A stretch of DNA of 43,787 nucleotides from an uncultured Thermoleophilia bacterium (GTDB lineage Bacteria > Actinomycetota > Thermoleophilia > UBA2241), in contig CAIOZS010000131.1 of the NCBI GenBank assembly GCA_903862845.1, positions 1 to 43,787 on the forward strand, given 5' to 3'. The notes under the pieces are model-generated. The model saw only the letters and a list, made by a program, of their open reading frames with translations. It had not been told where the DNA came from and did no database searches. A program made the position numbers and the translations under genes. How positions within the stretch are numbered: the first letter of the stretch is position 1; every line of letters begins with the position of its first letter. This document shows positions 6,994 through 14,234 of this stretch, piece by piece.

Positions 6994-7754
6994 CCGGTCA
7001 AATGCTCTCGCACGCTGGCGACGAGCTGTGGCAGCACCTCGCCGCCCGGCCCCCGGAGGAAGATCTCCGCCGCGGCCGCCAAAGCGTCGCGCTCGGGGTT
7101 GACGTCGATCACCGTGGCGCCAGCCTCAGCGGCCAGAAAAGGCAGGCCGGCCGCAGGATACACGACCCCGGAGGTCCCCACGACCAGCATGACGTCGCAG
7201 GCGGCGCTGAGCGCCTGGGCGCGGTCGATGGCGTCAGCCGGGAGCGCCTCGCCGAACCACACCACATCGGGACGCAGCGGGTCGCCGCAGTCGGGGCAAC
7301 GCGGCGGCTTCTCGTCCTGGCCGGCGAAGTCGTCGAGCACGAAGCCGGTGTGCCGCCCGCTCAGGCACTTGAAGCGGAGCATGTTGCCGTGGAGCTCGAT
7401 GACGTCGCTGGAGCCGGCACGCTGGTGGAGACCGTCGATGTTCTGCGTCACCACGCTGACCCGGGGAAGCAGGTGTTCGAGCTCGGCGATGGCTCTGTGC
7501 CCCGGGTTGGGCGCAGCGGCCGCCGCCGCGCCGAAGCGGTGTTCGTACCAGCTCCAGACGAAGGCGGGCCGGCGCACGTAGGCCTCGTAGGTGGCGAGCT
7601 CCATCGGGTCGTACTGCGCCCAGAGGCCGGTCTCGGGCTCACGGAAGGTGGCGATGCCCGACTCCTTGCTCACGCCGGCGCCCGTGAACACCACCAGCCG
7701 GCGGGAGCGCGCCAGCGCTCGCGCCGCCGACTGAACGCGTGGATCCTGTGCCAT
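6990..7754 (-). CDS. cobB: NAD-dependent protein deacylase of the sirtuin family
   Basis: 254 residues from ATG 7754 (GGGAGG 5 bases upstream; GTG 7805 is in frame but has no site). Sirtuin motifs in order: FTGAGVSKESGIATFR, TQNIDGLHQRAG with IELHGN containing the catalytic His, PDCG and LRPDVVWFGE, VVGTSG, and VIDVNPER. YEHR matches the YxxR pair that selects succinyl and malonyl lysine in class III sirtuins, so desuccinylation is likely besides deacetylation. The zinc part has one Cys (FKCLSG) and then CPDC, as in other class III members. It removes acyl groups from lysines using NAD in the cytoplasm and ends tail to tail with the YdeI-like gene. Confidence 0.92.
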   Translation of the reverse strand: MAQDPRVQSAARALARSRRLVVFTGAGVSKESGIATFREPETGLWAQYDPMELATYEAYVRRPAFVWSWYEHRFGAAAAAAPNPGHRAIAELEHLLPRVSVVTQNIDGLHQRAGSSDVIELHGNMLRFKCLSGRHTGFVLDDFAGQDEKPPRCPDCGDPLRPDVVWFGEALPADAIDRAQALSAACDVMLVVGTSGVVYPAAGLPFLAAEAGATVIDVNPERDALAAAAEIFLRGPGGEVLPQLVASVREHLTG

Positions 7755-7877
7755 GTCGCCTCCCGCAGTCGCGCTCCGTTGCGTGCCAGGCTGCGTCGAC
7801 GACACGCAGGTACTACGCTAGCGTACAGGGTGCCGCCGGGCGAATGTCGGGAGCGGCTCGCCGAAGGAGCATGAACG

Positions 7878-8465
7878 ATGGAGTCCGAGGGGCGCCAGGA
7901 CCATCCCTACGTGGCGCACTACGACGAGCCGGACGAGCCGGACGACGAAGGGGCGCGGCGCGACGCCGAGGCGCTGGCGCAGGCCGCGCGCGACTCCGCC
8001 CGCCAGATGGACTTCGCCCGCTGGCGCGTCCTCCGCACCGTCGCCGGTGTCTTCCTCGCCTGCGTAAGCATCGCCGGAGGCGCGGTCGCCGTGATGGCCG
8101 TGATCGCCGCTCTCACGGCGCGCACGGGGCCGGTGAGCCTTGTCACCGGCCTTGACGGGGACAGCGTCCAGTCCGTGACCCTCACCAGCGTTCAGATGCT
8201 CATGTTCGCTGGGGCCCTCGTGGCGCTCGAGGTGGTGCTCATCTGGGCGGCCACGCTCCTCTTCTCCAGAGCGCTTCACCCCGGGCAGTGGGTCGCTGTG
8301 GGCGTGATGGCCGCGGCATCCACAGTCGGCATTGCGCTGGGCGGCGGCGACATCTTCACCAAGGCGGTCAACTGGCCGTACCTCGTGGCGTTTCCCCTGA
8401 TCGTCGGGGCGTCGCTGCTCGAGCTTCTTCGTATCCGGCGCCTGCGCGCGCGCTGGGGCGAGTGA
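7878..8465 (+). CDS. Hypothetical four-helix membrane protein
   Basis: 195 residues, ATG 7878 after GAAGGAG. A very acidic N-terminus (DEPDEPDDEG) and an amphipathic stretch precede four predicted membrane helices (about residues 58-80, 103-125, 134-155, 162-180). No family recognised. The next gene, 12 bases downstream, encodes another protein with an acidic N-terminus and four helices of the same arrangement (both contain L-H-P-G before a helix), so the pair may be diverged paralogues made as partners. Confidence 0.7.
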   Translation: MESEGRQDHPYVAHYDEPDEPDDEGARRDAEALAQAARDSARQMDFARWRVLRTVAGVFLACVSIAGGAVAVMAVIAALTARTGPVSLVTGLDGDSVQSVTLTSVQMLMFAGALVALEVVLIWAATLLFSRALHPGQWVAVGVMAAASTVGIALGGGDIFTKAVNWPYLVAFPLIVGASLLELLRIRRLRARWGE

Positions 8466-8477
8466 AGGGACTGGATC

Positions 8478-8999
8478 GTGGACGAGCCCAGGCAAGACGA
8501 GCGGTTGTCCGGCGCGCCGGAGAGTGAGCCCACAGGCGCGCCGCCGGTCGCGCGCTCCGGCGGCGGCCTCCGCCTGCTCGCCGCCGCGGTCACGGCGCCG
8601 TGGCTCGTGGGCTACGGCGTCACCGGCGCCTGGGCCGTCACGCGCGGCGCCCGCACAGCGGCCGGCGGCCTCTCCACCATCGACGTCGGCTACTCGCGCC
8701 TGGTCACGCCGCCGGGCGTCATCTTCGTCGGCGCGCTCCTGCTGACCGGCTTCGCCGCGCTGCTGGCGACGGCGATGCTCGTCCTCTACGACGCTCGCAG
8801 CCGCGGCCGCTGGGCCACGGTCGGCGCCGTCGCGACCGTCCTGACAGCCGGGTCCATTTGGGCCGCCGTGAGCGGCGGCCTCCATCCCGGCCTGTGGCTC
8901 CTGTTCTTCGGCGGGCTCCTCTACGCCGTCGTCCTCAGCCTCGTCCGGTTGCTGCGCGTGACGCGCGCGGCCGGGCGTGGGACAATCGCCGAACCATGA
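8478..8999 (+). CDS. Hypothetical membrane protein, partner of the preceding gene
   Basis: 173 residues, GTG start 12 bases after the preceding stop. A hydrophilic N-terminus is followed by four hydrophobic helices (about 32-52, 80-103, 112-130, 136-158). GLHPGLWLLFFGGLL parallels ALHPGQWVAVGV in the neighbour. No enzyme motif. Probably co-transcribed with the upstream gene. Confidence 0.65.
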   Translation: MDEPRQDERLSGAPESEPTGAPPVARSGGGLRLLAAAVTAPWLVGYGVTGAWAVTRGARTAAGGLSTIDVGYSRLVTPPGVIFVGALLLTGFAALLATAMLVLYDARSRGRWATVGAVATVLTAGSIWAAVSGGLHPGLWLLFFGGLLYAVVLSLVRLLRVTRAAGRGTIAEP

Positions 9000-9012
9000 A
9001 CCGGGCCTCCCC

Positions 9013-9321
9013 ATGAGCACCAGCATCTTCGTCGGGCACGCCAAGCCGCCGGCCAACACCGTGAGCGGGCAGATGTACACGATCCTCAGCGTGGTGTGCG
9101 AGGTCGACATGGAAACCGGCGTCATCGTCGCCGCCGAGTTCACGGTCGCCACCGACCTGGCGAAAGACTACCTCAACCGTCTGCTCAGCGGGCACAACTT
9201 GGCGACCGACGAGGACGCTATCATTGAGGAGCTCGAGAAATGCTACTTCTCGGGCACCCAGAAGGCGCTCGTCCAAGCCTTTCGCGACATGTCCAAACGC
9301 TATCGCGCGCGGGTAGGCTGA
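9013..9321 (+). CDS. DUF3870 domain protein
   Basis: 102 residues: STSIFVGHAKPPANTVSG, then VVCEVDMETGVIVAAEFT, ATDLAKDYLNRLLSG, and AIIEELEKCYFSGTQKALVQ. This is the DUF3870 pattern (IFVGHAKLP ... GVI.A ... FV.RLL.G ... Y.G.AQKAL), often near regulators and amino-acid or oxidoreductase genes; its function is unknown. GACAAT at 8981-8986 could be its own -10 box inside the end of the upstream gene. ATG 9013 is preferred over GTG 8977 because homology begins there. Confidence 0.82.
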   Translation: MSTSIFVGHAKPPANTVSGQMYTILSVVCEVDMETGVIVAAEFTVATDLAKDYLNRLLSGHNLATDEDAIIEELEKCYFSGTQKALVQAFRDMSKRYRARVG

Positions 9322-9405
9322 GCGCGCACGGCGTCCGCGGGTCACGGGCCGGCGGATTGGCCCTCCGGGCCTTCCCCGGCCCTTCCCTTCTCACCGCCCC
9401 ACACG

Positions 9406-9434
9406 TTGCCGCCCGCACGACCGGGTGCTAGCGT
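9406..9434 (+). promoter_or_regulatory. Promoter of the malic enzyme-fumarase operon
   Basis: TTGCCG (9406-9411), a 17-base spacer, TAGCGT (9429-9434); the start codon is 70 bases further, after an AAGGAGG ribosome site. Confidence 0.6.
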
Positions 9435-9504
9435 TATCGTTCTGCCCGTAGCATCGCCGCGACCCTCGGCGGCCGCCCCGCCGCCGGTCCACAAGGAGGC
9501 CCGC

Positions 9505-11061
9505 ATGCCCAACGAAGATGGCACGCCCACCGTAGAGGAGCTCAAGGCCAAGGCGTACCAGCCCATGGAAGACGCCATGAAGCTGCACCCGTTCTACAAG
9601 GGCAAGATCGAGACCACGCTCAAGTGCTGCGTGCGCGACTTCCAGGATTTCGGCATCTGGTACACGCCGGGAGTGAGCAAACCGTGCCTCGACATCAAGG
9701 ACGACCCCGAGAAGGTCTACGAGCACACCAACAAGGGCAACACCGTGGCCGTGATCAGCGACGGCACGCGCGTGCTGGGCATGGGCGACATCGGCCCCAA
9801 GGCCGGCCTGCCGGTGATGGAGGGCAAGAGCCTTCTCTACAAGTATCTCGGCGGCGTCGACGGCTTTCCGCTCATGGTCGACACCAAGGACCCCGACAAG
9901 CTCATCGAATTCGTCAAGCTCGTGCAGCCCGGCCTCGGCGGCGTGAACCTCGAGGACATCAGCCAGCCCAAGTGCTTCCGCATCCTCGACACCCTGCGCG
10001 AGGAGTGCGAGATCCCCGTGTGGCACGACGACCAGCAGGGCACGGCGTGCGTCACGCTCGCCGGCCTGGTCAACGCGCTCAAGGTGGTCGGCCGCGACAT
10101 CGCCGAGGTCAAGATCGCCTTCATCGGCTCAGGGGCGGCCAACGTCGCCATCAGCCGCTTGATCTTCGCCTTCGGCGCCGACCCCGCCAAGTGCCGCGTC
10201 GTCGACAGCAAGGGCATCCTGCACAAGGGCCGCAGCGACATCGAGGCGGTCAAGGCCGAGTGGGTCGACAAGTGGAAGTACTGCCAGATCACCAACGCTG
10301 AGCAGCTCAGCGGCGGCATCGCCGAGGCGCTGAAGGGCGCCGACGTGTGCATCGCCCTCAGCAAACAGGGCCCGGACACCATCGAGAAGGACTGGATCAA
10401 GGCGATGGCCCCCGACCCGATCGTCTTCATCTGCGCCAACCCGGTGCCCGAGATGTGGCCCTGGGACGCCAAGGAGGCCGGCGCCGCCGTGGTCGCCACC
10501 GGCCGCTCCGACTTCCCCAACCAGGTCAACAACTCCGTCGGCTTCCCCGGCATCTTCCGCGGCACCCTGGACGTGCGCGCCAAGACCATCACCGACGAGA
10601 TGTGCATTGCCGCGGCCGTAGAGCTCGCCAAGGTCGCCGAGGACAAAGGCCTGAGTGCCGACTACATCATGCCGACGATGGACGACTGGGAGGTGTTCCC
10701 GCGCGAGGCCGCAGCGGTGGCCATGAAGGCCATCGAGCAGGGCATCGCCTTGCGCACCGACCTGACCTTCGACCAGGAGGTCGCCGAGGCCACGGCGATC
10801 ATCGCCCGCGCCCGCGGCATGGTGCAGGACGCCATGGCGGCCGGCTACATCCCGATGCCCGAGGGCAGCAGGGCGCCGGCGCCGACCAGGGCGGCCATGA
10901 AGGCCGCCGCCCGCGGCGCCGGCGACTACGCCGGCGAGGCCGTCGACAAGGCCGTCGACGCCATTGGGCCGGCCGCCCAGAAGGCCGCGGACGCGGCCCA
11001 GTCGGCGGCCGACAAGGTGGCCGACGCCATCAAGAGGGCCACCGAACGCAAGAGGGACTGA
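9505..11061 (+). CDS. NAD(P)-dependent malic enzyme with Ala/Lys-rich tail
   Basis: 518 residues, ATG 9505 with AAGGAGG 7 bases before. Catalyses oxidative decarboxylation of malate to pyruvate. Seen: catalytic Tyr in [13 protein letters not shown], catalytic Lys in [19 protein letters not shown], metal ligands in [13 protein letters not shown] and [12 protein letters not shown], Rossmann [10 protein letters not shown], and [12 protein letters not shown] with [15 protein letters not shown]. After the normal end of the enzyme (near residue 450) comes an unusual extension of about 65 residues, rich in Ala, Lys and Asp ([20 protein letters not shown]), predicted to be a long amphipathic helix like histone H1 or phasin tails. 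It heads an operon with both fumarase subunits, 11 bases apart, linking fumarate to malate to pyruvate. Confidence 0.93.
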   Translation: MPNEDGTPTVEELKAKAYQPMEDAMKLHPFYKGKIETTLKCCVRDFQDFGIWYTPGVSKPCLDIKDDPEKVYEHTNKGNTVAVISDGTRVLGMGDIGPKAGLPVMEGKSLLYKYLGGVDGFPLMVDTKDPDKLIEFVKLVQPGLGGVNLEDISQPKCFRILDTLREECEIPVWHDDQQGTACVTLAGLVNALKVVGRDIAEVKIAFIGSGAANVAISRLIFAFGADPAKCRVVDSKGILHKGRSDIEAVKAEWVDKWKYCQITNAEQLSGGIAEALKGADVCIALSKQGPDTIEKDWIKAMAPDPIVFICANPVPEMWPWDAKEAGAAVVATGRSDFPNQVNNSVGFPGIFRGTLDVRAKTITDEMCIAAAVELAKVAEDKGLSADYIMPTMDDWEVFPREAAAVAMKAIEQGIALRTDLTFDQEVAEATAIIARARGMVQDAMAAGYIPMPEGSRAPAPTRAAMKAAARGAGDYAGEAVDKAVDAIGPAAQKAADAAQSAADKVADAIKRATERKRD

Positions 11062-11072
11062 AGGTGGCCGCA

Positions 11073-11924
11073 ATGCCCGTCCGCGAGCTCGACGTGCGCG
11101 AGGTCACGGAGGCCGTGAAGGCGCTGTCCATCACGGCCAACTACGATCTGCCCGCGGACGTCTACGACGCCCTCGTCAAGTCCAGGGAGGCCGAGGAGAG
11201 CCCGGTCGGCAAGGAGGTCCTCGGCCAGCTCATCGAGAACGCCGACATCGCCGTGGCCGACCGCGTGCCCATCTGCCAGGACACGGGCTTCGCCGTCATC
11301 TTCGCCGAGGTGGGGCAGGACGTGCACCTCGTCGGCGGCTCCTTCGAGGACGCCGTCCACGAGGGCGTGCGCCGGGGCTACGCAGAAGGCTACCTGCGCA
11401 AGTCCGTCGCAGAAGAGCCGGGGCACGCGCGCCGCAACACCAAAGACAACACGCCGGCCATCATGCACACGAGCATCGTGCCCGGTCGCAAGGTGCGCCT
11501 CACGATGATGGCCAAGGGCGGCGGCGCCGAGAACATGAGCAGCCTCAACATGCTCAAGCCCTCGCAGGGCTGGGCCGGCATGGTCGACGCCGTCGTCGAC
11601 ACGGTCTCGAGGGCCGGCTCCAACCCGTGCCCGCCGGTGATCATCGGAGTCGGCATCGGCGGAACGATCGACATGGTCACCGTGCTCGCCAAGAAGGCGC
11701 TGCTGCGCGACGTCGGCAGCACGCACCCGGATCCACGCATCGCGGCCATGGAAGACGAGCTGCTCGAGAAGATCAACGCGCTCGGCATCGGCCCCCAGGG
11801 TCTCGGCGGCACCACGACCGCGCTCGACGTGTTCATCGAGGAGATGCCCAGCCATATCGCCAGCATGCCGATGGCCGTTAACGTCCAGTGTCACGCGCAG
11901 CGCCACAAGACCGTGGAGCTCTGA
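11073..11924 (+). CDS. Class I fumarate hydratase, alpha (Fe-S) subunit
   Basis: 283 residues, ATG 11073 just after the malic enzyme stop. The N-terminal half of class I Fe-S hydro-lyases: cluster cysteines lie in VPICQDTGF, GSNPCPPVIIGVGIGG and VNVQCHAQRH. TKDNTPAIMHTSIVPG, MAKGGGAENMSSLNML and GIGPQGLGGTTTALDV complete the active site. It binds an oxygen-sensitive [4Fe-4S] cluster and hydrates fumarate to L-malate with the beta subunit. Tartrate dehydratase alpha shares these motifs; the neighbouring malic enzyme favours fumarase. Confidence 0.93.
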   Translation: MPVRELDVREVTEAVKALSITANYDLPADVYDALVKSREAEESPVGKEVLGQLIENADIAVADRVPICQDTGFAVIFAEVGQDVHLVGGSFEDAVHEGVRRGYAEGYLRKSVAEEPGHARRNTKDNTPAIMHTSIVPGRKVRLTMMAKGGGAENMSSLNMLKPSQGWAGMVDAVVDTVSRAGSNPCPPVIIGVGIGGTIDMVTVLAKKALLRDVGSTHPDPRIAAMEDELLEKINALGIGPQGLGGTTTALDVFIEEMPSHIASMPMAVNVQCHAQRHKTVEL

Positions 11925-11941
11925 AGGAGAGGGGAGGACGC

Positions 11942-12499
11942 ATGGCTGCCAAGAAGATCACGACTCCTCTGACCGACGACGTGGTGCGGGACCTGCGCGC
12001 CGGCGATGCCGTCGAGATCAGCGGCGTCATCTACCAGGCGCGCGACGCCGCCCACAAGCGGCTCGTCGCGCTCATCCAGGCCGGCAAGCAGCTCCCCTTC
12101 GAGCTGCAGGGGGCGGTCGTCTACTACATGGGGCCGAGCCCGGCCAAGCCCGGCAACGTCATCGGCTCGGCCGGCCCGACGACTAGCGGCCGCATGGACG
12201 CCTACGCGCCGCTGCTCATTGAGCACGGCCTCAAGGGCATGGTCGGCAAGGGCCTGCGCACGCAGGAGGTCAAGGACGCGATGCACGCGTGCACGGCCGT
12301 GTACTTCGCCGCCACCGGTGGGGCGGGCGCCCTTCTGGCGAAGAGCATCGTCGGCAACGAGGTGATCGCCTGGCCCGAGCTTGGCGCGGAGGCCGTCGCG
12401 CGCCTCGAGGTCAAGGACTTCCCGGCGATCGTCGTCAACGACTGCCACGGCGGCGACCTGTACGAAGAAGGGCGCAAGAGGTACGCGAAGACCGTCTGA
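11942..12499 (+). CDS. Class I fumarate hydratase, beta subunit
   Basis: 185 residues, ATG 11942 with GGGAGG 6 bases upstream and only 17 bases after the alpha stop. Typical C-terminal domain of class I fumarase: LRAGDAVEISGVIYQARDAAHKR, YYMGPSPAKPG, IGSAGPTTSGRMD, GKG, VYFAATGGAGALLAKSI and AWPELGAEAV. It swivels over the Fe-S subunit and provides the substrate arginines and SGRMD loop. Split alpha and beta subunits are usual in anaerobic bacteria and archaea. A class II fumarase also lies in this window, so the organism has both oxygen-sensitive and oxygen-stable forms. Confidence 0.93.
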   Translation: MAAKKITTPLTDDVVRDLRAGDAVEISGVIYQARDAAHKRLVALIQAGKQLPFELQGAVVYYMGPSPAKPGNVIGSAGPTTSGRMDAYAPLLIEHGLKGMVGKGLRTQEVKDAMHACTAVYFAATGGAGALLAKSIVGNEVIAWPELGAEAVARLEVKDFPAIVVNDCHGGDLYEEGRKRYAKTV

Positions 12500-12511
12500 G
12501 CGGGTGGACGG

Positions 12512-12554
12512 GCGCGAGGCGCGGGCGGCCGGAAGAGCTGCCCGCGCCTCGCGC
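12512..12554 (+). terminator. Strong hairpin after the fumarase operon
   Basis: 12512-12526 pairs perfectly over 15 bp with 12540-12554 around a 13-base loop, followed by a pyrimidine stretch (TCTCTC). It lies 12 bases after the beta subunit stop. Confidence 0.75.
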
Positions 12555-12680
12555 TCTCTCGTCACCCTGAGCCCGCGGCAATGTCCACCCCGCAGGGTCA
12601 TCGGGAGCCTGTTTTCGCAGCCGGACGGCTGCTACTCTGCTCTCATGTGTATGCCCGGCCATGACGTCCCGCCAGAGCGT

Positions 12681-12695
12681 GTTGCAGAATGCAAC
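12681..12695. promoter_or_regulatory. Palindrome GTTGCA-N3-TGCAAC before antitoxin gene
   Basis: A perfect 6-bp inverted repeat with 3-base spacer, 40 bases before the antitoxin ATG. Ribbon-helix-helix antitoxins repress their own operon at such sites, so it is a likely operator. Confidence 0.45.
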
Positions 12696-12707
12696 CAGCA
12701 CGGGTAT

Positions 12708-12725
12708 CCTCCCTCCGAAGGGAGG
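12708..12725 (+). promoter_or_regulatory. Hairpin that pairs the antitoxin ribosome binding site
   Basis: CCTCCCT (12708-12714) pairs with AGGGAGG (12719-12725) over a 4-base loop. The 3' arm contains the only ribosome site of the antitoxin gene (ATG 12735), so folding would hide it. Confidence 0.45.
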
Positions 12726-12734
12726 CGGTCAGCT

Positions 12735-12992
12735 ATGGCCACACTGCACGTGCGCAACGTCCCTGACGAGCTGTACCAGAAGCTCCAAGCATGCGCAGAG
12801 GTTGAGCACCGTTCGCTATCCGCGGAGGTGATCGATCTGCTGAAGTCCGGAGTTGCGGCTCGCGATCGAAGTGCCAAGACGACTGAGATACTCGAGCGAC
12901 TCCGGGTCCGTCGAGAGTCACTGCCTCCGGTGCCCGCGGGCTACGCCGCCGACCTCATTCGGGAGGGCCGCGGTGAGATCGAGCCGCGTTGA
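12735..12992 (+). CDS. FitA/VapB-type ribbon-helix-helix antitoxin
   Basis: 85 residues. MATLHVRNVPDELYQKLQ is the RHH DNA-binding strand and first helix, AEVEHRSLSAEVIDLLKSG the second helix; the basic, Arg-rich C-terminus (ILERLRVRRESLPPVP) is the likely toxin-wrapping part. It neutralises the PIN toxin encoded next, whose GTG overlaps by 20 bases, and represses the operon. ATG 12735 is chosen because homology begins there. An in-frame ATG at 12645 would add about 30 residues, and TACTCT at 12633 could drive a leaderless longer form. Confidence 0.85.
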   Translation: MATLHVRNVPDELYQKLQACAEVEHRSLSAEVIDLLKSGVAARDRSAKTTEILERLRVRRESLPPVPAGYAADLIREGRGEIEPR

Positions 12993-13422
12993 TCGCGGCT
13001 GCGTTCTCGACGCCAGTGCCGCGCTGGCTCTCGCCCTGGAGGAGCCGGGCGCCGCGGCAGCGGCGCGGCTCATCGCATCGCAGGCGTCAAAGCGCACCCG
13101 GCTTGTAGCTCCGCGGCTCTTCGATGTGGAGTGCGCAGGCGGCTTGGTCAAGGCGTCGCGCCGACGAAGGTTGGAAGCGGCTCAAGCCCTCGACGATCTG
13201 CTTGACCTCCTGGCTCTTCCCATCGAGCGCCTCGAGGCCACAGGAATCGAGGTCGAGGCGCTTCTCCTTGCCCTCGAGTACGGCATCTCCGCCTACGACG
13301 CGGTCTATGTGGCGCTGGCCGCCGAGGAGCGCCTGCCTCTCGTCACCGCGGATGCTCGCCTCGTGCGGGCGCTCGCGGGCAGCCCGCATGCGGTGCTTCA
13401 TCTGGACGACGTCGAGCTCTGA
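12973..13422 (+). CDS. vapC: VapC-family PIN-domain toxin
   Basis: 149 residues from GTG 12973 (GGGAGG 7 bases before), inside the end of the antitoxin gene, as in coupled toxin-antitoxin operons. The acidic PIN residues are in place: Asp in CVLDASAALALALEE, Glu in LFDVECAGGLVKA, Asp in YGISAYDAVYVALA and Asp in LPLVTADARLVRA. PIN toxins are Mg-dependent RNases that cut tRNA or rRNA when freed of antitoxin. Complete and probably active. Confidence 0.87.
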   Translation: MRSSRVDRGCVLDASAALALALEEPGAAAAARLIASQASKRTRLVAPRLFDVECAGGLVKASRRRRLEAAQALDDLLDLLALPIERLEATGIEVEALLLALEYGISAYDAVYVALAAEERLPLVTADARLVRALAGSPHAVLHLDDVEL

Positions 13423-13437
13423 GGCGTCGGGCTCGGC

Positions 13438-14109
13438 TCAGCCGCCGGGCCGATCGCGCAGCCAGAGCCGCACCATGTCGGCCAGCATCGCGAAGACGAG
13501 GTCCTGGTCGACACCCTCGGGGTCGGCGGCCACCTGCAGCGAAAGGCCGTCGATGGCGGCCACGATGAGGCTGGCGAGGGCGCGCTGCCTGCGCGCCAGC
13601 TCTTCGTCCTCGCCGGCCTCCAGCTCGCCCAGCTCCAGGGTGCCGTCGCGGGCGATGTCGTAGTCGGCGGCGATCTTGCTGCGCAGCACCGGATCGCGCA
13701 GGCCCCGGGCAAGCACCTCGGAGATGCCCACGGCGCTCTGCCCGCCCTCGACAAGCGCACCCAGTCCGCTGATGTACGCGTGCAAGCGCTCTTGCGGCGC
13801 AGGGATGTCCTTGACTCGCTCGACCAGCGCCTCCCAGGGCTCGGCCTGCAGGCGATCGAAGACCGCGTGCAGCAGACCGGCCTTGCTGATGAACTGGCGG
13901 CGCACGGTGGAGGGGTCGACGTTCGCCTTCAGGGCAACGGCCTCCAAAGTGACCGCGTCGTAGCCCTTCTCGAGAAGCACCCCGCGCGCCACTTCGACGA
14001 TGTGCAGGGCGGTCGGCGACAGCCCGGCGATCCACTTGTCGAGCGGTCCTTGCGGATCGGAGTTGAGCCGCGGCCGACCTCGGGGGCGCTTCTGAGGCGT
14101 ATCGCTCAC
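13438..14109 (-). CDS. TetR-family transcriptional regulator
   Basis: 223 residues. A basic AT-hook-like N-terminus (KRPRGRPRLNSD) is followed by the TetR helix-turn-helix: ALHIVEVARGVLLEKGYDAV, TLEAVALKANVDPSTVRRQF, ISKAGLLHAVFDRL. The C-terminal ligand domain is helical and unspecific. It ends 15 bases from the toxin gene (convergent) and starts divergently, 125 bases from the substrate-binding protein gene, so it may repress that gene. TACAAT on the minus strand at 14168-14163 is a possible -10 box overlapping the divergent promoter region. Confidence 0.88.
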   Translation of the reverse strand: MSDTPQKRPRGRPRLNSDPQGPLDKWIAGLSPTALHIVEVARGVLLEKGYDAVTLEAVALKANVDPSTVRRQFISKAGLLHAVFDRLQAEPWEALVERVKDIPAPQERLHAYISGLGALVEGGQSAVGISEVLARGLRDPVLRSKIAADYDIARDGTLELGELEAGEDEELARRQRALASLIVAAIDGLSLQVAADPEGVDQDLVFAMLADMVRLWLRDRPGG

Positions 14110-14130
14110 GTCGTCCTCGAATTACTGCCC

Positions 14131-14158
14131 TTGACAGTCCCGTGCATCCTCATAACGT
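14131..14158 (+). promoter_or_regulatory. Promoter of the substrate-binding protein gene
   Basis: TTGACA (14131-14136), 16-base spacer, TAACGT (14153-14158). The 5' leader holds GCCCGG-N6-CCGGGC (14171-14188). The site lies between divergent TetR and transporter genes, the natural place for TetR control. Confidence 0.6.
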
Positions 14159-14234
14159 CGACATTGTACCGCCCGGTCCGCGCCGGGCCTCGTCCGTTTC
14201 GCTGCTGCGCACTCGAGACGCTTTGGGGGGAGAC

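Noticed and set aside
7310-7390. Sirtuin lacking the first CxxC of the zinc site
   Set aside because: Class III sirtuins such as enterobacterial CobB also have an incomplete first Cys pair, so this is normal for the subgroup.
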